Source of the DNA: Bin16 sp965206315
GTDB lineage: Bacteria > Chloroflexota > Dehalococcoidia > Lucifugimonadales > Australimonadaceae
Assembly: GCA_965206315.1 (NCBI GenBank)
Contig: OZ242210.1
Coordinates: 1,426,001 to 1,490,000 of the forward strand
DNA: 64,000 nt
Direction: 5' to 3'
Shown here: piece by piece, positions 42,881-51,266 of the stretch
How positions within the stretch are numbered: position 1 is the first letter of the stretch
Layout of the letters: each line of letters begins with the position of its first letter
Notes under the pieces: generated by a model
Told to the model about the DNA's origin: nothing
The model's database searches: none
The model's input: the letters and a program-made list of their open reading frames with translations, nothing else
Position numbers and translations under genes: made by a program

Positions 42881-43960
42881 CTACCCCAACACGCTGAACG
42901 CCCGCTGTGGGTTCACCGACAGTATCTTGTCGATGGTCGCGCCGCTCAGGTCCCCGCGCCGGTCCAGCTCCTCGGCGAGGTGGTCTTCGCGGAACGCGTC
43001 CCCGTGCGGGTAGTCGCTCGCCGTGACGAGGAAGTCGTCGCCGAGCCGGTCGACCACGTACGAGAGGTCGTCGCCGACGGCGCATGACACGAAGATGCGG
43101 TCGCCCAGCCAGTCGTCGATGCGGTTCTTCGTGCGCCCGCGCAGCCCCTTCACGATCCAGGGCGCCCAGTCGCAGCCGATCTCCAGGATGACGAGCTTCA
43201 GGTCCGGGAACCGCTCCATCGCCCCCGAGTCCATCAACTGCCAGAAACCGTAGATGACCTGGTTCAGCCCGCCGCTATACGGGTTCGTCTGGGGGAACTG
43301 CTGCCGGTCGGGCCGGGGATACGGCTCCGCCATGTGCCGCAGCGCCGGCGACGTGCTGCCCGTGTGGATGAGGATGGGAAGGCCCAGCAGGGCCGCCTCC
43401 TCGTAGATCGGCATGAACGCGGGGTTGCTCAGCGGCATGTCCCACGGGATGCCGTGCGTGTAGATGCCAGCCGCGCCCCCGAGCTCCTTCACCCGCTGCA
43501 GCTCGGCAACCGCGAGGTCGGGCCGCCGGTACGGGATGACGGCTGCGAAGAAGAGACGCCCTTCGGACTTCGCGCACTGCGTCGCCATGAACGTGTTCCA
43601 GCTTCGGGCCAGCGCCGCCTCCAGCTCCGGGTTCTCGGCCACCGGCCCCTGCCAGATGGTCGGGAACACGATCTGCTTGTCGATGCCGGCCTCGGCCATC
43701 GCCGCGATGCGCCCCTCGATGTCCGTCAGCTCCTGAACGCCGATGTCGGCGCCCTTCTGCAGCGCCCGCTTCATGATGGTGGGCGTGCCGCCGTAGAGGC
43801 GGATCTTGTAGTCGATCACCCAGGCCGCGTTGTGCGCGCCGAACGCCGTGTCCTCCGGGAACTGCACCGGGAAAGGTCGATACCTCTGGAACGCCGGGTC
43901 CAGGTAGTCCCAGGTCTCGAGTCCTTCTTCGACGTGAGCGTCGCAATCGATGACTGCCAT
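42881..43960 (-). CDS. Amidohydrolase_2-family protein
   Basis: The protein has 359 residues, from an ATG with GAGGAGGAG upstream. It begins VIDCDAHVEEGLETWDYLDPAFQRYRPF, similar to the paralogue at 34554. Metal and catalytic residues appear in ILIHTGSTSPALRHMAEP, VILEIGCDWAPWIVKGLRGR and TASDYPHGDAF. It belongs to the metal-dependent hydrolases with a D-A-H in place of H-x-H. It is probably part of an aromatic or xenobiotic catabolic set. Confidence 0.88.
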   Translation of the reverse strand: MAVIDCDAHVEEGLETWDYLDPAFQRYRPFPVQFPEDTAFGAHNAAWVIDYKIRLYGGTPTIMKRALQKGADIGVQELTDIEGRIAAMAEAGIDKQIVFPTIWQGPVAENPELEAALARSWNTFMATQCAKSEGRLFFAAVIPYRRPDLAVAELQRVKELGGAAGIYTHGIPWDMPLSNPAFMPIYEEAALLGLPILIHTGSTSPALRHMAEPYPRPDRQQFPQTNPYSGGLNQVIYGFWQLMDSGAMERFPDLKLVILEIGCDWAPWIVKGLRGRTKNRIDDWLGDRIFVSCAVGDDLSYVVDRLGDDFLVTASDYPHGDAFREDHLAEELDRRGDLSGATIDKILSVNPQRAFSVLG

Positions 43961-44043
43961 GACTCCTCCTCGCGTGCGCCGGATCTCCTGACGAACGCGA
44001 GGATACGGCGCGTTCGGGCCGCCCGCCACTGCCCGCGCCTGTG

Positions 44044-44376
44044 CTACTCCCCCCGTCCTCGCGCAGCCTGTCTGGTCATCGCCAGGCACGCCTCCAGGTC
44101 GGCTACGTACTCTGCGAACGCGCGACGGCCCTCCGGCGTCGCCTCCACCCATGTGCGCGGCTTCGCCTCCTGGAACTCCTTCGTCATCGCGACGTATCCC
44201 CCCTCCTCCAGCTTCCGCAGGTGCGTGGTCATGTTCCCGCCTGTCAGCCCGAGCGTCTGCTGCATGAACGTGTACGCGAGCCGGTCAGTCCCTGGCTCGG
44301 CGGTGAGCAGCGTCATGATGCGCAGCCGCGTCGGCTGGTGGAACGTCTCGTTGAGGACGATGGGCTCGTCCGTCAT
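44044..44376 (-). CDS. Winged-helix transcriptional regulator
   Basis: The protein has 110 residues, starting within the stop of the upstream membrane protein gene (ATGA). It is an ArsR/MarR-like winged helix: LNETFHQPTRLRIMTLLTAEPGTDRLAYTFMQQTLGLTGGNMTTHLRKLEEGGYVAMTKEF. The family often pairs with a membrane protein that it controls. The GTTTG-N5-CAAAC sites ahead of the unit (45050-45096) are probable binding sites. Confidence 0.88.
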   Translation of the reverse strand: MTDEPIVLNETFHQPTRLRIMTLLTAEPGTDRLAYTFMQQTLGLTGGNMTTHLRKLEEGGYVAMTKEFQEAKPRTWVEATPEGRRAFAEYVADLEACLAMTRQAARGRGE

Positions 44377-45005
44377 AGCACGCCGCTCTTGCGAGCCCAC
44401 GCCGCGCCGAGCAGGGCCACGACCAGCATGCACGACGCCGACACCGCCAGCGCCCCGTCACCCGCGAAATGGTGGGGAAGGTAGTACGCCGCCGCAATCC
44501 CCACGCCCACCGCCGCCAGCATCGGCCGGGTCATGATGCCGAACAGGACGAATCCGAGCGCCACGATGCCGATGGCCACGCCCGGTATCAGGTCTCCTGA
44601 CTCCCTGTTCCACATACCGGCGCCTGCGGTGATGAGGAAGACCGACGCGACCACCGCGAGCCAGTAGAGGAAAACCCGGATGCCTGCGCCGCGGGCAGCG
44701 GCCCCTGCTGCGTTGCCTTTGCTCGCGCGGCTCCCGATGAAGGCGCTGCCCGCCGTCCCTGCGGCGGCCAGGACTCCCCACAACGGCCCGGGGAACCACG
44801 GACGCTCATCCGCGAACCCGGTCGCGAACGTCTCCACGGCGTACTGCGAGAAGAACCCCAGCGACACGATCACGCCCCACAGCAGCAGTATCGCCGTCGT
44901 CCCTGCGAGGTACATGGAGGTCCGCCCTCGCTCCATCGTCTCGTAGATGGCCTCCCAGCCCTCTCCGGGCGTGAGCCCCTGCCCTCCGTCGTTCGTTGCC
45001 TGCAT
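44373..45005 (-). CDS. Membrane protein coupled to winged-helix regulator
   Basis: The protein has 210 residues, from an ATG with GGAGGTG upstream. About five to six hydrophobic segments follow a short cytoplasmic start (MQATNDGGQGLTPGEGWEAIYETMERGRTSMYLAGTTAILLLWG). I cannot name the family. Four-base overlap with the regulator gene means translational coupling. The likely job is to sense or respond to a membrane stress or small molecule, which is inference. Confidence 0.78.
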   Translation of the reverse strand: MQATNDGGQGLTPGEGWEAIYETMERGRTSMYLAGTTAILLLWGVIVSLGFFSQYAVETFATGFADERPWFPGPLWGVLAAAGTAGSAFIGSRASKGNAAGAAARGAGIRVFLYWLAVVASVFLITAGAGMWNRESGDLIPGVAIGIVALGFVLFGIMTRPMLAAVGVGIAAAYYLPHHFAGDGALAVSASCMLVVALLGAAWARKSGVL

Positions 45006-45049
45006 CGCGCACCTCCTCCGGCCACCCTCCGCATCAGCGTGGCCGCTTG

Positions 45050-45096
45050 GTTTGTACTGCAAACTACCATACCGCAAACTGGTTTGCAATACAAAC
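45050..45096 (-). promoter_or_regulatory. Operator array over a minus-strand promoter
   Basis: Two near-identical 15-bp sites of the form GTTTG-N5-CAAAC lie at 45050-45064 and 45082-45096, with a GCAAACTGGTTTGC palindrome at 45074-45087. On the minus strand a -35 TTGTAT (complement of 45089-45094) and a -10 TATGGT (complement of 45066-45071) with a 17-bp spacer overlap them. This fits repression by the winged-helix protein. Confidence 0.75.
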
Positions 45097-45169
45097 TATA
45101 GTCATCTGGACCTGGCTCGCATCGAGGTTCCGTCCGCGGCAAACTGGTACACTCTGCCTGAGGAGCGCC

Positions 45170-45433
45170 ATGGCTACTGAAACAAAGGACAGGCCACGGG
45201 ACGCGTTGGACGACGAGATCGATGCCTACGAGCGCATGCGTGCTCGTCTCGAAGCGGACTTCTTCGGCAAGTGGATTGTCGTCCACGGTGGAGAGTTCAT
45301 CGGCGCATACTCCCGGTTCGAAGATGCCGCCGACGATGCCATCGCCAGGTTCGGACGAGGGCCGTACCTCATCCGCCAGGTTGGTGAACAGCCGCTGGAA
45401 CTACCCCCGAGTCTGCTCTACGGCATCCGCTGA
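45170..45433 (+). CDS. DUF5678-like small protein coupled to protease
   Basis: The protein has 87 residues, from an ATG with AGGAG upstream. Its core FFGKWIVVHGGEFIGAYSRFEDAADDAIARFGRGPYLIRQVG resembles DUF5678-type proteins. It shares its stop with the start of the aspartic protease gene (TGATG). With the pair at 7642-8297 it makes a second copy of the same two-gene arrangement. Confidence 0.8.
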   Translation: MATETKDRPRDALDDEIDAYERMRARLEADFFGKWIVVHGGEFIGAYSRFEDAADDAIARFGRGPYLIRQVGEQPLELPPSLLYGIR

Positions 45434-45849
45434 TGCCTACAATCGAAGGTGGATTTCCGGGAGAGCCCGATCTCCTGGTGGAACACGGCCCCACCCTGCG
45501 TGTTGACATCGGTAATGTCTTCGGAGAACTGACGCAAGAGCAGGTCATAGCTCTGGTGGACACGGGCGCTCGTGGGAACTGCATCGATTCCGAACTCGCC
45601 GGACGATTGAGCCTGCCCGTCGTGGACAGGGGTAGCGTCTCCGGTGTCCATGGGAGTGGCGAGATGAACGTCTACCTCGCCCAGATGACCATCCCGGACC
45701 TCGGCTTCACCTTCAGAGGTCGCTTTGTTGGCGCTCACCTGGCAGCTGGAGGCCTGGAGTACGCGGCGCTCATCGGCCGCAACTCCCTGCGGTCATTCAC
45801 GATGACCTACAGCGGTGATACCGGCAGCGTCACCCTCGAACATCCCTAG
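45433..45849 (+). CDS. Retropepsin-like aspartic protease
   Basis: The protein has 138 residues. The active-site triad IALVDTGARGNCIDSELA near residue 40 and the later ALIGRNSL near residue 115 match clan AA single-domain aspartic proteases. It starts at the stop of the small gene upstream, so the two are translated together. No signal peptide is seen. Compared with the copy at 7926 the sequence is quite different outside the two motifs, so this is not a recent duplication. Confidence 0.82.
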   Translation: MPTIEGGFPGEPDLLVEHGPTLRVDIGNVFGELTQEQVIALVDTGARGNCIDSELAGRLSLPVVDRGSVSGVHGSGEMNVYLAQMTIPDLGFTFRGRFVGAHLAAGGLEYAALIGRNSLRSFTMTYSGDTGSVTLEHP

Positions 45850-46007
45850 GACCCTCCACCCCCGTTTGACGCCTGCGCCCCTGCGTTCGTATCCTCACCC
45901 CTGCCGCCGACCCGGCGCACGGGCGGCGAGCCTCATCCCGCTGGAGGGCCCGCAGCGCCGACCGGATCGCAACCGACCGGCACGGCAACACGGACAAGGG
46001 CTTCCCC

Positions 46008-46991
46008 ATGAACGGCACGCTCACCGACGTGCCCGGCCTGCTTGCCGGGCACTACACCGACGCTGAGAACGGCACCGGCTGCACCGTTGTCCTCACGCCA
46101 CCCGGCACGACCGGAGGCGTCGATGTGCGCGGCGCGGCCCCCGGCACCCGCGAGACCGACCTCCTCCGCTCCGAGAACACCGTCACCGGCGTGAATGGCG
46201 TCGTGCTGAGCGGCGGCAGCGCCTACGGACTCGGCTCCGCGGACGGCGTCATGCGCTTCCTGGAGGAGCGCGGCGTCGGCCACCCAGTCGGCGGCCACAT
46301 CGTGCCCATCGTCCCCGCCGCCATCATCTTCGACCTCGGCGTCGGCAACGGCATGGTGCGCCCGACGGCAGCCGAGGGCTACGCAGCCGCCGAAGCCGCA
46401 ACCGGTGCCCCCGTAGCGCAGGGCTGCGTCGGCGCAGGCACAGGCGCGACCGTCGGCAAGGCGCTGGGACGCGAGCGCGCCATGAAGGGCGGTGTCGGCA
46501 GCGCGTCACTCGATCTGGGCGACGGCGTCGTCCTCGCGGCGCTGACTGTCGTCAACGCCGTTGGCGGCGTGCACGATCCCGACACCGGTGCGCTGCTCGC
46601 GGGCTCGCGTGGCGCGGACGGCGCTCCGATCGAGAGCACGGCCCTCTATGCCAGCCACGACTACGGCAGGACCACGGCGCAGGGGCCGAGCGCCCTCGGC
46701 AACACGACCATCGGTGTCGTCGCGACCAACCTCCGGCTCACGAAGGCGCAGGCGAACCGCCTCGCGACCCTCGCGCACGACGGCCTTGCGCTCTCCATCA
46801 GGCCCGCGCACACCCCCCACGACGGCGACACGATGTTCGCGCTCGCAACCTGCGAGGTCGACGCGCCGGAGGAGTTCACGCGCCTCTGCGCGCTGACGCC
46901 GTCGGTCGTCGCCCGCGCCGTCGTCTCGGCCATCGAGCACGCCACCGACCTGCACGGCTATCCCGCGTACAGGAGCATGGGCCATGGATGA
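46008..46991 (+). CDS. P1-family (DmpA-like) aminopeptidase
   Basis: The protein has 327 residues. The family blocks G-x-Y-T near the start, TVTGVNGVVLSGGSAYGLGSADGVM, GATVGKALG and the autoprocessing/nucleophile site GNTTIGVVATN near residue 237 are all seen. Such enzymes self-cleave to form an N-terminal Thr/Ser nucleophile and release N-terminal amino acids or beta-peptides. It overlaps the DUF2520 gene by eight bases and so leads the pantothenate unit. Confidence 0.92.
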   Translation: MNGTLTDVPGLLAGHYTDAENGTGCTVVLTPPGTTGGVDVRGAAPGTRETDLLRSENTVTGVNGVVLSGGSAYGLGSADGVMRFLEERGVGHPVGGHIVPIVPAAIIFDLGVGNGMVRPTAAEGYAAAEAATGAPVAQGCVGAGTGATVGKALGRERAMKGGVGSASLDLGDGVVLAALTVVNAVGGVHDPDTGALLAGSRGADGAPIESTALYASHDYGRTTAQGPSALGNTTIGVVATNLRLTKAQANRLATLAHDGLALSIRPAHTPHDGDTMFALATCEVDAPEEFTRLCALTPSVVARAVVSAIEHATDLHGYPAYRSMGHG

Positions 46992-47853
46992 TCGTCCGGC
47001 CATCGCGTTCATCGGCGCAGGCCGCGTTGCGGGCATGCTCGCTCGTGCGTTCGTGGAACTCGGCTATCCGGTTCCCGCCGTCGCGAGCCGCTCGCCGGAG
47101 TCGGCGGAGCTCGTCGCGTCGCTCGTCCCGGGCTGCCGCGCGGTCTCTCCGCAGGATGCTGCCGACGCCGCTGATGTCGTCTTCATCACCACGTCCGACG
47201 GTGCCGTCGGCACTGTTGCCTCGGACGTCGCGTGGCGGGCAGGGCAGGGCGTCGTCCACTGCAGCGGCGCCCTGACGTGCGGACCGCTCGCACCTGCCCG
47301 CGCTGCCGGAGCGAACGTCGGTTCGTGGCACCCGTTCCAGACGTTCGGCGGCGAGACCACGCTCGCAGGCGTGACGTTCGGCATCGAGGCCGACGGAGAC
47401 CTGCTCACGTTCCTGGAGCGCCTCGCGTCGGAGGTCGGCGGCCACCCGTTGCGCGTCCCCGCCGAGGCTCGCGCGCTCTACCATGCCGCCTCCGTCTTCA
47501 GCTGCGGCTACCTGACGACGCTCCTCGGCGAGGCGCGCACACTCTGGACGCGCGCGGGCCTGCCGCCGGAGCAGGCGTTCCAGGCGATAACCCGCATAGC
47601 GAGCTCGACCCTGGCCAACATCGAGCGCTTCGGCGCTGAGACCGCGCTCACCGGCCCGACCTCCCGCGGCGACGCGGGCACGGTGCGCCTGCACCTGGAC
47701 TCGGTGCGGAACGTCGCGCCGGAGCTGCTGCCTCTCTACCGCGAGATCTGCCTGCGCTCCGTCGAGCTGGCGCGCCAGGCGGGGCGTCCGGTCGCGGGCA
47801 TGGACCTGCGGCCGCTGTTCGATGAGTACGAGGACGGAGGCGCGGAACGATGA
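46984..47853 (+). CDS. Rossmann/DUF2520 protein (possible PanG-type ketopantoate reductase)
   Basis: The protein has 289 residues. The N-terminal FIGAGRVAGMLARAFVELGYPV is an NADP-type Rossmann motif. A DUF2520 helical domain follows (ALYHAASVFSCGYLTTLLGEARTLWTRAGL). PanG, an alternative ketopantoate reductase described in Francisella, is to my knowledge of this kind. The gene overlaps both the P1 peptidase and panB, and no panE is in view. It is thus a good candidate for the missing reduction step of pantothenate synthesis. Confidence 0.8.
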   Translation: MDDRPAIAFIGAGRVAGMLARAFVELGYPVPAVASRSPESAELVASLVPGCRAVSPQDAADAADVVFITTSDGAVGTVASDVAWRAGQGVVHCSGALTCGPLAPARAAGANVGSWHPFQTFGGETTLAGVTFGIEADGDLLTFLERLASEVGGHPLRVPAEARALYHAASVFSCGYLTTLLGEARTLWTRAGLPPEQAFQAITRIASSTLANIERFGAETALTGPTSRGDAGTVRLHLDSVRNVAPELLPLYREICLRSVELARQAGRPVAGMDLRPLFDEYEDGGAER

Positions 47854-48686
47854 GGGTACGCACCTCGAAACTCTTGGAGATGAAGCAGGCGGGCGAGCCC
47901 ATCGTCTGCGTGACCGCCTACGACTACACGATGGCGCAAATCGTGAACGAGGCCGGCATCCCCGTTGTCCTCGTCGGCGACAGCCTCGGCAACGTCGTGC
48001 TTGGCTACGACTCCACGCTCCCCGTGACGCTCGACGACATCATCCACCACACGCGGGCGGTCGTCCGCGGCGCGAAGGACGCCCTCATCGTGGCCGACAT
48101 GCCGTTCATGACCTACAACGTGAGCGTGGAGGATGCGCTTCGCAATGCCGGGCGGCTGCTGCAGGAGGGCGGCGCGCAGGCGGTGAAGCTGGAGGGCGGC
48201 GCGCTCGTCGCCGGGACCGTGCGCTGTCTTACCGAGAACGGCATCCCGGTGATGGGGCACCTCGGCCTGACACCGCAGTCGGTCCACCAGCTCGGCGGCT
48301 ACCGCGTGCAGGGGCGTACCGCCGGACAGGCCCGCCGCTTGCTGGAAGACGCGCTCGCCATCGAGGACGCAGGCGCGTTCGCCATCGTGCTCGAGACGGT
48401 GCCCGGCAACGTCGCACAGGCCGTCACGGAACGGCTCGCCGTGCCGACCATCGGCATCGGCGCGGGCCCCGGCTGCGACGGCCAGATACAAGTGGTGCAC
48501 GACATCCTCGGGCTGGGCACGCGCCAGCCGCGACACACCAGGCGCTACGCGGAATTGAACGCCGTGACGCTCGACGCCCTCCGCGCCTACAAGGATGAGG
48601 TCACCGCGCGCAGCTTCCCCACCGACGAACACACGACCGAGGCCGATGCCGCAGTCGTCGCGGAGCTGCCCGGCGCGAACGGTTGA
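47850..48686 (+). CDS. panB: 3-methyl-2-oxobutanoate hydroxymethyltransferase
   Basis: The protein has 278 residues. It makes ketopantoate from 2-oxoisovalerate and methylene-tetrahydrofolate. The signature VTAYDYTMAQIVNEAGIPVVLVGDSLGNVVLGYDSTLPVT and GIPVMGHLGLTPQSVHQLGGYRVQGR is complete. ATGA overlap with the DUF2520 gene and a four-base gap to panC make a tight operon. Confidence 0.97.
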   Translation: MRVRTSKLLEMKQAGEPIVCVTAYDYTMAQIVNEAGIPVVLVGDSLGNVVLGYDSTLPVTLDDIIHHTRAVVRGAKDALIVADMPFMTYNVSVEDALRNAGRLLQEGGAQAVKLEGGALVAGTVRCLTENGIPVMGHLGLTPQSVHQLGGYRVQGRTAGQARRLLEDALAIEDAGAFAIVLETVPGNVAQAVTERLAVPTIGIGAGPGCDGQIQVVHDILGLGTRQPRHTRRYAELNAVTLDALRAYKDEVTARSFPTDEHTTEADAAVVAELPGANG

Positions 48687-48690
48687 CGCG

Positions 48691-49521
48691 ATGCAACAGG
48701 TCGAGACCGTCGCCGCGCTCCGCGCGGCCCTGCGGGACGCGCCCCGCCCCGTCGGGCTCGTCCCGACGATGGGCGCGCTCCACGCCGGCCACCTCGCCCT
48801 GGTGCGCGCCGCCCGTGAGGAGTGCGCGACCGTCGCCGCCACCATCTTTGTGAACCCCACGCAGTTCGGCCCCAATGAGGACCTCGACCGCTACCCGCGC
48901 TCGCTCGCCGCCGACCTCGCGCTGCTGGAGCAGGAGGGCGTCGACTGCGTCTTCACGCCCTCGGTCGACGAGATGTACCCGGCGGGCTTCACGACTACCG
49001 TCCACCTGGACGGCCCCGCGCTGCCGCTGGAAGGCGAGGCCCGCCCCGGACACTTCGACGGCGTCGCCACGGTCGTGGCTAAACTCCTGCTGCAGTCGCT
49101 GCCGGACCGCGCCTACCTCGGACGCAAGGACGGCCAGCAGACCGCCGTCGTCCGGCGGCTCGTGCGTGACCTCGACATCCCCACGGAGATAGTCATCGTT
49201 CCCACGGTGCGCGAGCCGGACGGTCTTGCGATGAGCAGCCGCAACGCTTACCTGTCGCCGGAGCAGCGCTCCGCAGCGCCGGTCGTCTTCCGCGCACTCT
49301 CCGCATCGCGCGACCGCTTCCACGCCGGACAGCAGGACATCGCTGAGCTGGAGGGGGCGGCACGTCGCATGATCGAGGCGTCGCCCCTGGCGTCGGTCGA
49401 ATACGTCGCAGGCGTCGACCCCGACACGATGGAACCGTGGGACGGGCGCGGCCCGTGCATGCTCGCCGCCGCCGTCCGCATCGGCAGCGTACGCCTCATC
49501 GACAACGTCATCCTCGACTGA
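48691..49521 (+). CDS. panC: Pantothenate synthetase
   Basis: The protein has 276 residues. It joins pantoate and beta-alanine with ATP. The motifs PTMGALHAGHLALV, FVNPTQFGPNEDLDRYPR and RKDGQQ with SSRNAYL are those of PanC. It is the last gene of the panBC unit and is followed by a repeat cluster. Confidence 0.97.
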   Translation: MQQVETVAALRAALRDAPRPVGLVPTMGALHAGHLALVRAAREECATVAATIFVNPTQFGPNEDLDRYPRSLAADLALLEQEGVDCVFTPSVDEMYPAGFTTTVHLDGPALPLEGEARPGHFDGVATVVAKLLLQSLPDRAYLGRKDGQQTAVVRRLVRDLDIPTEIVIVPTVREPDGLAMSSRNAYLSPEQRSAAPVVFRALSASRDRFHAGQQDIAELEGAARRMIEASPLASVEYVAGVDPDTMEPWDGRGPCMLAAAVRIGSVRLIDNVILD

Positions 49522-49735
49522 TTCTCCGTCGTTCCTGCGCAGGCAGGAACCTCGCTCCCTGTCCGCCCCCCTCGCCCCTTGGGAGAGGGCAACGCGCTTT
49601 AGCGTGGGTGAGGGTCAGTGGTGCGGGGCGTGTCATCCCGAGCGAAGCGCAGCGGAGCCGAGGGATCTCTCGGGTGCCTGGTCCCTTCCCCCTTGATGGG
49701 GGAAGGTTAGGATGGGGGTGACCTTGGAGCGCGGG
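49522..49735. repeat. Repeat cluster (families B, A, D, C)
   Basis: One unit of each of the four families lies here in the order B (about 49527), A (about 49568), D (about 49630) and C (about 49681). It is a compact example of all four types. Confidence 0.8.
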
Positions 49736-49748
49736 TAGAGCGCTTCCC

Positions 49749-51017
49749 CTAGATCTCGCGTGTCAGCGTCGCGAGGAACTCCTGGTTGCTCTTCGTGCGG
49801 CTCATCCGCTCGATGACGCGCTCCGCCGCCTCGGACGGGTTCATCGCGTCTGTCGAGATGAGCGAGCTCATCCGCCGCAGCAGGTACACCTGACGCAGCG
49901 TCAGCTCGTCCAGCAGCAACTCCTCGCGGCGCGTGCCGGAGCGCTGGATGTCGATCGACGGGAACGTGCGCCGCTCGGCGAGGCGGCGATCCAGGTGCAG
50001 CTCCATGTTGCCGGTGCCCTTGAACTCCTCGTAGATGACGTCGTCCATGCGGCTGCCGGTCTCAACCAGGCACGCGGCGAGCACGGTCAGGCTCCCCGCC
50101 TCCTCCGTGTTCCGCGCCGCGCCGAAGAAGCGCTTGGGCGGGTAGAGCGCCACCGGGTCGATGCCGCCGGAGAGCGTGCGCCCGCTCGTCGGCACCGCGA
50201 CGTTGTACGCGCGGGTGAGGCGCGTGATCGAGTCGAGCAGCACGACCACGTCGCGACCGTCCTCGACGAGCCGCTTGGCGCGCTCCAGGCACAGCTCCGC
50301 GACGCGGCAGTGGTCCTCGACCGGCTCGTCGAACGTCGCGCTGTACACCTCGCCGTCCACGGAGCGCTTGATGTCGGTCACTTCCTCGGGACGCTCGCCG
50401 ATGAGCGCAACCATGATCTGGATGTCCGAGTAGTTCGCCGTGATGCCGGAAGCTATCTGCTTGAGTAGCGTCGTCTTGCCCGCCTTGGGCGCCGCGACGA
50501 TGAGCCCGCGCTGGCCACGTCCCACCGGAGCGAGGATGTCCATCATCCGGGTGGAGACCTCGTGTGCGGTGGTCTCGAGTTTGATCTGCGTGTCGGGGAA
50601 GATGGGCGTGAGGCGCTCGAAGCTCTTGCGGCGTCGCGCGACCACGGGGTCGAGGCCGTTGATCGACTCGACCTTCGTGAGGCCGTGGTAGCGCTCCGAC
50701 TCCTTCGGCGTGCGCACCTGCCCCAGCACGAGGTCGCCGGTGCGGAGTCCGTAACGCCGCACCTGCGTCTGGGAGACGTACGTGTCGGTCATGCTGCGCG
50801 AGCGTCCGTTGTGGCGGAGGAAGCCGTAGCCGTCCGGCAGCACTTCCAGCACGCCGCTCGCGAGCTGATGGTCCTGGCTCTCCGCCCACGACGTGAGCAC
50901 CCCGTAGAGGAGGGCGTCGTGGGTCCGGGGCGGCGGACCTTCCCGCTCAGGCTCCATCTCGTTGAGGAGCGCAAGCAACTGCTCAGATGTCTTGGACTGG
51001 AGTTCCGCGAGGTTCAT
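49749..51017 (-). CDS. rho: Transcription termination factor Rho
   Basis: The protein has 422 residues. The RNA-binding cold-shock-like domain is near residue 55 (GVLEVLPDGYGFLR). The Walker A APKAGKTTLL, Walker B VVVLLDSITRLTRAYN, Q-loop and R-loop regions are complete. It acts as a hexameric helicase that ends transcription. A long leader of about 170 bases precedes it. Confidence 0.98.
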   Translation of the reverse strand: MNLAELQSKTSEQLLALLNEMEPEREGPPPRTHDALLYGVLTSWAESQDHQLASGVLEVLPDGYGFLRHNGRSRSMTDTYVSQTQVRRYGLRTGDLVLGQVRTPKESERYHGLTKVESINGLDPVVARRRKSFERLTPIFPDTQIKLETTAHEVSTRMMDILAPVGRGQRGLIVAAPKAGKTTLLKQIASGITANYSDIQIMVALIGERPEEVTDIKRSVDGEVYSATFDEPVEDHCRVAELCLERAKRLVEDGRDVVVLLDSITRLTRAYNVAVPTSGRTLSGGIDPVALYPPKRFFGAARNTEEAGSLTVLAACLVETGSRMDDVIYEEFKGTGNMELHLDRRLAERRTFPSIDIQRSGTRREELLLDELTLRQVYLLRRMSSLISTDAMNPSEAAERVIERMSRTKSNQEFLATLTREI

Positions 51018-51192
51018 GCAGCGACTTCTCCGATGCTATGCGATGCGCGTGCGCGCACTCGCGCGCCTTGCGCCACAGGGATATGCGTACTGGTGAGTGG
51101 TGTATGAGCCGTAGATGGGGTTTGTACTGCCTGGCGGGTTCCGGGGGACTGGCGCGAAGCAGGATGCATCCGAACGATGCGTTGACTGTCTT

Positions 51193-51222
51193 AGTTTACC
51201 CGTGCATGCAACACGGTTGCAA
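51193..51222 (-). promoter_or_regulatory. Predicted rho promoter
   Basis: On the minus strand TTGCAA (complement of 51217-51222) and TAAACT (complement of 51193-51198) are spaced by 18 bp. The resulting leader is about 170 bases, room for the self-attenuation known for rho in other bacteria. Confidence 0.55.
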
Positions 51223-51266
51223 CCCCTCTCCACCGCATTACCACGCCATTCCCGCCCCTCGCCCCA

